A DNA stretch of 64,000 nt, taken from NCBI RefSeq assembly GCF_900106535.1, contig NZ_FNOH01000002.1, positions 496,001 to 560,000 on the forward strand, read 5' to 3'. Below are positions 27,333-34,609 of the stretch, one piece after another. The notes under the pieces were generated by a model, which worked only from the letters and a program-made list of their open reading frames with translations, searched no databases and was not told the DNA's origin. Numbering within the stretch: position 1 is the first letter of the stretch; every line of letters begins with the position of its first letter. This DNA is from Myxococcus xanthus. Lineage in GTDB: Bacteria; Myxococcota; Myxococcia; Myxococcales; Myxococcaceae. The translations under genes were made by a program, and so were the position numbers.

Positions 27333-28343
27333 TCACCCTCCCGCCCCGGTGGGAAGCAGCGGCATGCGCACCTCGCCCTGGGGGGCGGGCAGCACCGCGG
27401 CGGGCCGCACCATGGCCGCGGAAGCCAGCGCGAGCTTGCGGCGCGTCGTCACGTGGGCCCGGGCGCTGAACACGTCGTAGTCGCGCGCTTCGATGTCGCG
27501 CAGGATGTCGCCGTAGATGGCGCCCATCAGCCGCACCATCCGCTGACTGCCGAAGCCCGTCAGGTAGCGCACCCCGGCCGCCGCCCGCGCGTAGTACGCC
27601 CGCGAGCGCTCCACCTGGAAGCGCATGAAGGACCGCCAGCGCGCGCCCACCTGTCCGCGCCGCAAGTCGTCCTCCGACAATCCGAAGGCGGCCAACTCCT
27701 CCGCGGGCAGGTACACCCGGCCGCGCTCCAGGTCCTCGCGCACGTCGCGGAGGATGTTGGTGAGCTGCATGGCCCGGCCCAGGTCGGCCGCGGGCTCCAC
27801 CGCCGCCGCGTCCGAGCACCCCAGCACCGGCGTCAGCATCAGCCCCACCACGCCCGCCACCCGGTAGCAGTAGAGGTCCAGCTCCTCCCAGGTGGCGTAG
27901 CGGTGCTTCGTCAGGTCCATCTCCATGCCGGAGATGAGGTCCTGGAAGGGCTGCTCCGGAATCCGGAAGTGGCGCACCGTGTGCTCGAGCGCAGCGAACT
28001 CCCGCGCGTCCCACGGCGTCGCGGCCTCGCTGCCCTTCACCCGGTCCGCGGGCGGCCCCAGCTCGCGCGAGGCCAGCTCCGGCATGGGCAGGTACAGCTC
28101 CGCCACGCGCTGCCGCGCCCGCGCCAGCCGCACCGGCAACGCATCGGCCGCGCTCGCCGCGTCGTCCCCGTCCACCATGTCGTCCAGGCGCCGGCAGAAG
28201 GCGTAGAGCGCGAACGCCGCCCTCCGGCGCAGGCCGAAGAGCAGGTACGAGGCGAAGAAGAAGCTCTTGGCGTGATGGCGCGTCACCTGCTTCGCCAGCA
28301 CATAGCCGCGCGCCACCAGCGCCTTGTCGACAGGCGGGCTCAC
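27333..28343 (-). CDS. crtB: phytoene synthase
   Basis: A 336-residue head-to-head prenyl synthase joining two geranylgeranyl diphosphates into phytoene. Both Asp-rich motifs are present: D-D-M-V-D and D-V-R-E-D-L-E-R-G-R-V-Y-L-P. The start is GTG at 28343, overlapping the crtIb stop as GTGA; the frame is open further upstream, but that stretch lies inside crtIb. The length is slightly longer than usual because of a Pro/Ala-rich tail. Confidence 0.95.
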   Translation of the reverse strand: MSPPVDKALVARGYVLAKQVTRHHAKSFFFASYLLFGLRRRAAFALYAFCRRLDDMVDGDDAASAADALPVRLARARQRVAELYLPMPELASRELGPPADRVKGSEAATPWDAREFAALEHTVRHFRIPEQPFQDLISGMEMDLTKHRYATWEELDLYCYRVAGVVGLMLTPVLGCSDAAAVEPAADLGRAMQLTNILRDVREDLERGRVYLPAEELAAFGLSEDDLRRGQVGARWRSFMRFQVERSRAYYARAAAGVRYLTGFGSQRMVRLMGAIYGDILRDIEARDYDVFSARAHVTTRRKLALASAAMVRPAAVLPAPQGEVRMPLLPTGAGG

Positions 28344-29893
28344 GCGGCCACCCCTTCCAGTGGCGTGGCGGCGGCCGTCCGAGGCGACAACGAAACGCCC
28401 TGCGCGTGGGCCCACGTCATCAGCCGCTCCGTCACCAGCCGCGCGGAGATGAGCACCGTGGGCAGCCCCGTTCCCGGCTGCGTGGAAGCACCGACGAAGA
28501 AGAGGTTCTTCACCCGCGCGTCCTGGTTGGACGGACGGAAGGGGCCAATCTGCGTGAAGTTCTGGGACAGACCGAAGGCGCTGCCACGCGCCAGGTTGAA
28601 GGTGCCGGCCCAGTCATCCGGGGTGAAGACGCGCTCCACCTCGATGTCCGACTCCAGCGACGGGAAGCCCAGCTCCGCCATGCGCGCGAAGAACTTCGCG
28701 CGCACCTTCGGCCCCTCCACCTTCCAGTCCAGGTCCGGGTGCTGGTGCGGCACGGGCACCAGCACATAGAGCGCATCCTTGCCCTCGGGCGCCAGGGACG
28801 CGTCGGTGCGCGTGGGCGCGTTGACGTAGAAGCTGGGGTCCTCTGGCACGCGGAAGCGCTCGAAGATGTCGTCGAAGGAGCCCTTGTAGTCCCGGCCGAA
28901 CACCACGTTGTGGTGCAAGAGCTCCGGGTAGCGCCGCTTCATGCCCAGATAGAGCATGTAGCCGCTGGACGTGTAGCGCAGCTTCTCCTTGCGCTTGAGC
29001 GTCGTCGCCTTCGGGTCCAGCAGCTTCTCGTACGCGTAGGGCAGGTCCGCGTTGCACAGCACCGCGTCCGCCTCCACCACCTCGCCGCCCTCCAGCCGCA
29101 CGCCTCGAGTCCGGCCGCCATCGGTGAGGATGCGCTCCACGGGCGCGCCGTAGTGGAAGCGCACACCCTCCTCGCGCGCCAGCCGCTCCAGGGCCTGGGG
29201 AATGGCATACAGGCCGCCCTTCGGGAACCAGATGCCCACACCCAGCTCGGTGAAGGGCAGCAGGCCGTACACCGCGGGCGACGCGTAGGGTGACACGCCC
29301 AGGTACATCGTCTGGAAGGTCATCGCCGCGCGCAGCCGCTCGTCCTGGAAGAAGCGGCTGACGTCCGCGTACATTCGGCGGTGAGCGCGGACCTGGAAGA
29401 TGCGCGCGAGCACGCGCGGCGAGAGGTAGTCACGCAGGCCCGCGTAGTTGCGCCCCACCAGGTGGTCCAGGCTCGTTCGATACTGGACGCGGCCCTGGGC
29501 CAGGAAGGCGAGGTAGCGCGCGTAACTGCCGGGCTCCACGCGCTCCAACTCTCGGCCCATGGCGCACAACTCTGACGTGAAGGTGACATCCGAACCGTCC
29601 CGGAAGTGGACCCGATAGTTCGGGTCGCACCTGAGCAGCGTCAGGTAGTCCTCGATGCGGCGGCCCACCGCGCGGAAGGTCTCCTCGAACACCTCCGGCA
29701 TCAGCACGATGGTGGGGCCCAGGTCCCACGTGAAGCCATCCACCTGCAATCGGTTGCAGCGCCCACCCGGTCCCTGCGTCTTCTCGAAGACCTGGACGTC
29801 GAAGCCCTGGTGCGCCAGCCGGGCAGCGGCGGCCAGCCCGCCCACGCCCGCGCCCACCACCACGATGCGCCTGCCCTGTGTCGATGCACTCAT
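28340..29893 (-). CDS. crtIb: phytoene desaturase CrtIb
   Basis: A 517-residue FAD-dependent desaturase with G-A-G-V-G-G-L-A-A-A near residue 14, followed by the Glu that binds the adenosine ribose, and the C-terminal G-A-S-T-Q-P-G-T-G-L-P signature. It removes hydrogens from phytoene stepwise. It starts 7 bases after the crtE stop. The last 30 residues form a short extension ending in Ala-rich sequence that overlaps the crtB start. Confidence 0.94.
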   Translation of the reverse strand: MSASTQGRRIVVVGAGVGGLAAAARLAHQGFDVQVFEKTQGPGGRCNRLQVDGFTWDLGPTIVLMPEVFEETFRAVGRRIEDYLTLLRCDPNYRVHFRDGSDVTFTSELCAMGRELERVEPGSYARYLAFLAQGRVQYRTSLDHLVGRNYAGLRDYLSPRVLARIFQVRAHRRMYADVSRFFQDERLRAAMTFQTMYLGVSPYASPAVYGLLPFTELGVGIWFPKGGLYAIPQALERLAREEGVRFHYGAPVERILTDGGRTRGVRLEGGEVVEADAVLCNADLPYAYEKLLDPKATTLKRKEKLRYTSSGYMLYLGMKRRYPELLHHNVVFGRDYKGSFDDIFERFRVPEDPSFYVNAPTRTDASLAPEGKDALYVLVPVPHQHPDLDWKVEGPKVRAKFFARMAELGFPSLESDIEVERVFTPDDWAGTFNLARGSAFGLSQNFTQIGPFRPSNQDARVKNLFFVGASTQPGTGLPTVLISARLVTERLMTWAHAQGVSLSPRTAAATPLEGVAA

Positions 29894-29900
29894 GGCGTCC

Positions 29901-30986
29901 TCAGGCGGCGCGGTGGGCCAGCCGGGCGATGAGCGCGTCGAGCAGCTCTCTCACACCGTTGGGATTGGGCAGCGACTGCAACGAGCGGCGGGCGGCCCTG
30001 GAGGCACGCACCACCATGCGCTCACACGCGGCCCGGCCTCCGCAGGACTCCACCAGCGCGCGGGCCCGCGCCAGCGCGGCGGCGTCCTTCTGCTCCACCG
30101 GCAGCGCCCACAGCGCCTCCAGCTCCGTGCGCTCGGCCTCGGTGGCGCGCGCGAAGGCGGCCAGCACTGGAAAGGTTCGCTTGCCTTGGAGGAAGTCGCC
30201 GTCAGCGGCCTTGCCAGCGACGTTCGAATCACCAAAAAGGCCCAGCAAATCGTCCCGAAGCTGGTAGGCAAGACCGACGTGACGGCCCACGCGCTCCAAC
30301 TCCTCCACCAAGCCGCTGCTGGCACCGCCGAGCATGGCCCCGCACACCAGCGGGGCGCAGAAGCCGTAGCGCGCCGTCTTGAGATGCGCCACGCGCAGCG
30401 TCTGGAAGAGCGTCACCTCCGCCAGCGGCGCGCGGCCCAGGTCCAGGTCCAGGTACTGCCCGGCCGCCGTGTGACGGCACACGCCCAGGTAGTACTGCAC
30501 CACGCCCGCGACGCACGTCAGCCCCGAGCCCAGCATGACCTCCAGGGCGCGCGCGAAGAGGTGGTCCCCCACCACCACGGCCAGGTCCTCGCCCGCGCGT
30601 CCTGGCGCCAGCATCCGGTGGAGGGGCGCGGCGCCCCGCCGCAGCTCCGCCTGATCCGCCACGTCGTCATGGATGAGGAGGAAGGTGTGCAGCAGCTCCA
30701 GCCCCGCGGCGAAGCGCCACAACCCGGAGGGCACCACCGCGCTCCCACGCGCCAGGCAGTGTCCGGCCATCACCAGCGCGGGGCGGAGCCGCTTGGCGGG
30801 CCGCAAGGTATACGCCCGGGCCTGCGTCAGTGCCTGTGTCCAACGAACGTCCAGGCCGGCCTCGTCGGGGAGCTCGAACAACTCCGCCAGCGAGGTCTCC
30901 ACCTCCGTCTGGACCAGTTGCAGCCAGGCCTGCTCCAGAGGAAGCAGGCCCGTCGGCGGCTGCGCATCGGGAAGCGTGAGTGCCAT
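29901..30986 (-). CDS. crtE: geranylgeranyl diphosphate synthase, first gene of the light-inducible operon
   Basis: A 361-residue trans-prenyltransferase making the C20 precursor of carotenoids. The first Asp-rich motif D107-D-V-A-D111 and the second, D-D-L-L-G, are present. The frame is open 102 bases further up, but ATG 30986 follows a CGGAGGA ribosome site 7 bases away and lies downstream of the promoter and operator, so I start it there. It heads eleven genes with gaps of 60 bases or less and seven 4-base overlaps, all probably on one transcript controlled by CarA and CarH. Confidence 0.95.
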   Translation of the reverse strand: MALTLPDAQPPTGLLPLEQAWLQLVQTEVETSLAELFELPDEAGLDVRWTQALTQARAYTLRPAKRLRPALVMAGHCLARGSAVVPSGLWRFAAGLELLHTFLLIHDDVADQAELRRGAAPLHRMLAPGRAGEDLAVVVGDHLFARALEVMLGSGLTCVAGVVQYYLGVCRHTAAGQYLDLDLGRAPLAEVTLFQTLRVAHLKTARYGFCAPLVCGAMLGGASSGLVEELERVGRHVGLAYQLRDDLLGLFGDSNVAGKAADGDFLQGKRTFPVLAAFARATEAERTELEALWALPVEQKDAAALARARALVESCGGRAACERMVVRASRAARRSLQSLPNPNGVRELLDALIARLAHRAA

Positions 30987-31024
30987 GCTTCTTTCCTCCG
31001 AAGAACCCGTTCCTTTGTTTCCTA

Positions 31025-31054
31025 GAGGTAGCGTTTGCGTCCAGAGCTTGTCAA
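31025..31054 (-). promoter_or_regulatory. promoter of the carotenoid operon (PB)
   Basis: On the minus strand a perfect TTGACA -35 box occupies 31054-31049, and 18 bases further TACCTC (31030-31025) is the best -10 candidate, a poor match to TATAAT. This fits what is known of the M. xanthus PB promoter, which uses the housekeeping sigma factor and is blocked by CarA or CarH binding over the -35 region. The crtE ATG lies 39 bases beyond the -10. Confidence 0.75.
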
Positions 31055-31064
31055 GGGTATGTCT

Positions 31065-31082
31065 AAGGTTTGCGATAACCTT
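31065..31082. promoter_or_regulatory. CarA/CarH operator palindrome
   Basis: AAGGTT-TGCGAT-AACCTT: 6-base arms, perfect, with a 6-base spacer, ending 11 bases upstream of the TTGACA -35 box. Position and sequence agree with the high-affinity operator upstream of PB described for CarA; related ACAAG elements overlap the -35 box itself. It also lies only 19 bases before the divergent gene at 31101. Confidence 0.75.
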
Positions 31083-31100
31083 GTACACAGAGGTCCCCTC

Positions 31101-31664
31101 ATGAAGGCGTGGATCGCAGGTGCGCTCTCCATCTCTCTGGCAGCGGGAAGCGCCCTGGGCGCGGCGCCGGCCCCGGAGCCGGTGGACGCGACGTTACGCA
31201 CCTCCGCGGGAAAGGAGGTCCGGCTCTCCAAGTGGCGCGGAAAGCCGGTCATCCTGTTCTATGAGGACAAGGACTCGACCAAGCTCAATTCGACCCTGAA
31301 GAAGGAGCTGTTCGCCCGGGGGCAGGAGCGCGGAATCCTGGACGCGGCCTGGGTGCTGGCGGTCGCAAACCTTCAGAATTTCGACTTTTTTCCGGCCCGG
31401 CAGATTGCCCTCTCCTTCGTCCGGGACGAGGAGAAGAAGGTGGGCGTGCCTATCCTGGTGGATATGGATGGAGCACTGGGAAAGGCGCCGTGGAAGCTGC
31501 CGCTGAAAACGTCCAACATCGTGCTGCTGGACGCCGAAGGGGCCCTGGTCTACCGGCACTCCGGCCGGATGAAGCCGGATGAGCTGATGACCTTCTTCGC
31601 CGTCCTGAGCCGCCTGGTGGGCGTGGACCTGAACAGCCCGGCGCCCTCGGAGCCCTCCCCGTGA
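31101..31664 (+). CDS. secreted thioredoxin-fold protein without redox cysteines
   Basis: A 187-residue protein, divergent from crtE. A signal peptide (M-K-A-W-I-A-G, hydrophobic core, likely cut after A-L-G-A-A near residue 22) precedes a domain with W-R-G-K-P-V-I-L-F-Y-E-D-K-D, I-L-V-D-M-D-G and S-N-I-V-L-L-D-A-E-G, the layout of AhpC/TSA- and YtfJ-like thioredoxin folds. There is no Cys in the mature protein, so it cannot be a thiol oxidoreductase. Start ATG 31101 follows GAGG by 7 bases. Its end overlaps the next gene (GTGA). Its promoter must overlap the carotenoid operator. Confidence 0.82.
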   Translation: MKAWIAGALSISLAAGSALGAAPAPEPVDATLRTSAGKEVRLSKWRGKPVILFYEDKDSTKLNSTLKKELFARGQERGILDAAWVLAVANLQNFDFFPARQIALSFVRDEEKKVGVPILVDMDGALGKAPWKLPLKTSNIVLLDAEGALVYRHSGRMKPDELMTFFAVLSRLVGVDLNSPAPSEPSP

Positions 31665-32566
31665 AGGTGGCCGTCACCGGTGCGACCGGCTTCCTGGGTC
31701 CAGGGCTTGTCCAAGGTTTGCTGGAGCGTGGACACCAGGTCCACGTCCTGGCCCGGAACGTTGAACACGCCCTGGCCCGCCTGCCCGCCGGCGTGACGGG
31801 GGCGCCCTTTACCGCCGGCTCGTCCCTGCCCCCGGAGGCGCTGGCGGACGCGGAGGCCGTCGTGCACCTGGCGGGCGAGCCGGTGGCCCAGCGCTGGACG
31901 CACGAAGGCAAGCACCGCATCCACGACAGCCGGGTGCTGGGCACGCGCGCGCTGGTGGCGGCGATGCGGGGCGCGGGCACGGTGCGGCGCTTCGTATCGG
32001 CGTCCGCCATTGGCTACTACGGCGGCACGCGCGGCGCGGATCCACTGACGGAGGAGAGCCCTCCGGGTGACGACTTCCTGGCCCGCGTGTGCGTGGACTG
32101 GGAGGCGGAGGCGATGCAGGCGCGCGAGTCCAGCATCCCCACGGCGGTGGTGCGCATGGGCGTGGTGCTGCACCCGGAGGGGGGCGCCCTCCACAAGATG
32201 CTGCCCCCCTTCCGCGTGGGCGCTGGCGGCCCGGTGGGCAGCGGCGAGCAATTCGTAAGCTGGGTGCACCGCGAGGACGCCAGGGATTTGCTCCTCTTCC
32301 TGCTGGCCCATCCCCAGGTGGAGGGCATGGTGAACGCCACCGCGCCCACGCCGGTGACGAACGCCTTCTTCGCGCACACGCTGGGCCACGTTCTGGGCCG
32401 GCCGTCCCTGGTGCGGATGCCCGCGTTCATGCTCAAGGCGGCGCTGGGAGAGATGGCGAAGGTGGTGCTGGAGGGCCAGCGCGTGCTGCCCCAGCGCGCC
32501 CATGAGGCGGGCTTCGTATTCCGGTACCCGGAGTTGGAGGGCGCGCTGCGCGACCTGCTGGCCTAG
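31661..32566 (+). CDS. TIGR01777-type epimerase/SDR protein
   Basis: A 301-residue extended SDR of the YfcH/SulA-like group. V-T-G-A-T-G-F-L-G (residues 5-13) is the NAD(P)-binding motif, H-L-A-G-E-P-V and S-A-S-A-I-G-Y-Y-G follow, and the C-terminal DUF1731-like segment L-G-E-M-A-K-V-V-L-E-G-Q-R-V-L-P is diagnostic. Substrate is unknown for the family. The GTG start overlaps the preceding stop. Codons 13-23 are unusually rich in CTT, CAA and TTG and contain a near-copy of part of the carotenoid promoter region. Confidence 0.9.
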   Translation: MKVAVTGATGFLGPGLVQGLLERGHQVHVLARNVEHALARLPAGVTGAPFTAGSSLPPEALADAEAVVHLAGEPVAQRWTHEGKHRIHDSRVLGTRALVAAMRGAGTVRRFVSASAIGYYGGTRGADPLTEESPPGDDFLARVCVDWEAEAMQARESSIPTAVVRMGVVLHPEGGALHKMLPPFRVGAGGPVGSGEQFVSWVHREDARDLLLFLLAHPQVEGMVNATAPTPVTNAFFAHTLGHVLGRPSLVRMPAFMLKAALGEMAKVVLEGQRVLPQRAHEAGFVFRYPELEGALRDLLA

Positions 32567-32575
32567 GGTGCGCGG

Positions 32576-33661
32576 ATGGACGCGAAGACACTGGAGGCGC
32601 GGGCCCGCGCCGAGGGAACGCCCGTCATCGAATCGGACACCGCCACCTTCGTGTGGCGAGGCCGGGGCCCCATCTGCCTCCAAGGTGACTTCCAGGACTG
32701 GCGCGGCAAGCCGCTGCCCTTCAAGCGCGTGGCGCCCGGACTGTGGGCTCGCACGCTGACGCTGCCCGCGGATGCCTACGTCGAATACGCGCTGGAGGAC
32801 CCGCGCGGCCAGCGCGTGGAGGACCCGCTCAACCGCCACCCTTCCGACAACGGCTTTGGCGGCATCAACCACTCGTTCCACATGCCCCAGGCCCGCTCGT
32901 CCCTGCCCGCCCGGCACCCGCGCGGCGCGCCTCGGGGCCGCGTCACCCGGCACGTGGTGGACACAGGAGACGTGGACCTGCCGGGCCAACGCCGGGTGTA
33001 CCTGTACGCGCCGCCCACGGACGCGTCGGTGCCCTTGGTGGTGGTGTACGACGGCGAGGACTATCTGCGCCGCGTCCGCCTGCCGGAGCTGGTGGACACC
33101 CTGGTGGCCGAAGGCCGCATGCGCCCGGTGGCCCTGGCGCTCGTGTGCAACGGCGGTGAGACACGCAGCATGGAGTACGCCTGCAGCGAGTACACGGTGG
33201 GGCTGTTGAAGTGGAAGGTGCTGCCGCTGGCGCGACAGAAACTGTCGCTAGTGGACGAGCGGCGCAGCCCCGGTGCCCACGCGGTGCTGGGGGCCTCGCT
33301 GGGCGGGTTGATGGCGCTCTACACCGGCCTGCGCATGCCGGACGTCTTCGGCCGGGTGCTGTCGCAGTCCGGGGCCTTCGCGGTGGAGGGCCATGACTTC
33401 GTCGTCTTCGACCTGGCGCGGCCCCCACCCCGCCGCCCGCTGGACATCTGGCTGGACTGCGGCCGCTTTGAAGGCTTGCTGGAGGGCAACCGCCGCATCG
33501 CTCCCGTACTCTCAGAAGCCGGGCATCAGGTGGAACTTCGGGAGTACAGCGGTGGGCACAACTACCCTGCGTGGCGTGAGGACCTGGTACACGGCCTGGA
33601 GCGCCACTTCCCTCCCCCGCCCGCCAAGCGCCGGGAGTCATTGCGTTTTTCCGGGCGGTGA
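32576..33661 (+). CDS. Fes/EsteraseD-type esterase with N-terminal E-set domain
   Basis: A 361-residue cytosolic esterase. Residues about 20-105 form an immunoglobulin-like carbohydrate-binding/E-set domain (L-Q-G-D-F-Q-D-W), and the rest is an alpha/beta hydrolase with nucleophile G-A-S-L-G-G and a final S-G-G-H-N-Y-P-A-W, as in enterochelin-esterase-like proteins. No signal peptide is present. It starts 9 bases after the epimerase stop and is probably co-transcribed. A lipoprotein paralogue lies at 47190-48614. Substrate unknown. Confidence 0.87.
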   Translation: MDAKTLEARARAEGTPVIESDTATFVWRGRGPICLQGDFQDWRGKPLPFKRVAPGLWARTLTLPADAYVEYALEDPRGQRVEDPLNRHPSDNGFGGINHSFHMPQARSSLPARHPRGAPRGRVTRHVVDTGDVDLPGQRRVYLYAPPTDASVPLVVVYDGEDYLRRVRLPELVDTLVAEGRMRPVALALVCNGGETRSMEYACSEYTVGLLKWKVLPLARQKLSLVDERRSPGAHAVLGASLGGLMALYTGLRMPDVFGRVLSQSGAFAVEGHDFVVFDLARPPPRRPLDIWLDCGRFEGLLEGNRRIAPVLSEAGHQVELREYSGGHNYPAWREDLVHGLERHFPPPPAKRRESLRFSGR

Positions 33662-33801
33662 CGCGGGCGCGCCCGCCGTGCGGGGACACTCCGGCGGACG
33701 CACGTTAGAGGTGGGACGCAACTGGAGACACACCGCGCCCGATAACCTACATGGGAATTCCCGGAGCTCTGTCCGCACCGGGCCCCATCCCTGGAGCCCC
33801 C

Positions 33802-34395
33802 ATGTCTCGCATTGATGGTGGTAACCGCCCGTCCTCGCCCAAGGGCCCGGCGCATGAGCGCGCCAGCGCTCCGGAGCAGCGGCCGGCCTCCGGCACCGCC
33901 ACCCAGGGGACGAAGGGCGTCCAGGCACACCGCACGGTGCAGACGTTCCAGGGCCGCAGCGACTTCGAGCCCGACCGGCGTCCCGCCCAGCGCGCCGTGA
34001 CGGCGCCGCCTCCGGACGCCACCGCCATCGCGGGTGCTGACGCGGAGTTGGAGCTGCTTTCCGAGTTTCCCGACCAGGCGGATGCCCAGGGCGGGCTCGC
34101 CTCCGCCATGCTGCACGCGCACGCGAACGAGCCCGCCTCGCAGGCCCGCATCGTCGAGCGCCTGAAGCAGGACGGCCGCCTGGAGTCGCTCTTCGGCGAG
34201 GTGTTCCGCGAGGGCAATCCCTATGTCGAGCAGCCGCACCGCAACGCCGTCGTGCGCGCGCTGGGGACCGCCATGGCGCGGGGCACGGTGACGTCCGACG
34301 ACCTGCGCGCCTTCGCTCGCGGCGCCTATGCGCAGGAGTGGCGGCAGATCGGCTCCGAGCTGACGACGCCCCGCCCGCTCACGGAGAAGCCATAG
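33802..34395 (+). CDS. hypothetical protein with disordered N-terminus
   Basis: A 197-residue protein I cannot assign. The first 85 residues are rich in Pro, Ser, Gly and Arg and look disordered; the remainder is Ala-rich and helical. ATG 33802 is preceded by GGAG at a suitable distance; the frame is open 51 bases further up to another ATG without a good ribosome site. Composition and high GC at third positions support coding. Confidence 0.65.
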   Translation: MSRIDGGNRPSSPKGPAHERASAPEQRPASGTATQGTKGVQAHRTVQTFQGRSDFEPDRRPAQRAVTAPPPDATAIAGADAELELLSEFPDQADAQGGLASAMLHAHANEPASQARIVERLKQDGRLESLFGEVFREGNPYVEQPHRNAVVRALGTAMARGTVTSDDLRAFARGAYAQEWRQIGSELTTPRPLTEKP

Positions 34396-34415
34396 CGCAC
34401 GCGCCGGATGCACCC

Positions 34416-34580
34416 ATGAAAGCTCTTCGTCGACGCACCCCCGGCGCGGGCCGCAGGAAAACCATCAGCCGACGCTTCCGCTCGGCCCGGCGCGCGCATG
34501 GCACGTACCGGGCCCGGCTCAGGACGCGCCCGCCCAAGAAGTACCGGGTGCGGCTGCGGACCGCCCGCCGCACCCTCTGA
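34416..34580 (+). CDS. small arginine-rich basic protein
   Basis: A 54-residue frame with 19 Arg and 4 Lys and no acidic residue. Third codon positions are almost all G or C after the first few codons, while codons 2-6 are AT-rich (AAA GCT CTT CGT CGA), a pattern common at genuine translation starts. A hairpin follows within 10 bases of the stop. The ribosome site is poor. It may bind nucleic acid; there is no family match by eye. Confidence 0.5.
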   Translation: MKALRRRTPGAGRRKTISRRFRSARRAHGTYRARLRTRPPKKYRVRLRTARRTL

Positions 34581-34589
34581 ACAGGCCCT

Positions 34590-34609
34590 GCTGCCCGGCT
34601 CAGGGCAGC
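34590..34609 (+). terminator. hairpin between convergent genes
   Basis: GCTGCCC (34590-34596) pairs perfectly with GGGCAGC (34603-34609) across a 6-base loop. It overlaps the stop codon of the minus-strand RCC1 gene. No T-run follows. Confidence 0.35.

Noticed and set aside
30987-31088. A longer crtE beginning at 31088
   Set aside because: The added 34 codons would cover the promoter and operator region; the ATG at 30986 has the good ribosome site.
33663-33676. GCGGGCGCGCCCGC palindrome after the esterase gene
   Set aside because: There is no loop or T-run, and GC-only palindromes of this length are easily found by chance at this base composition.
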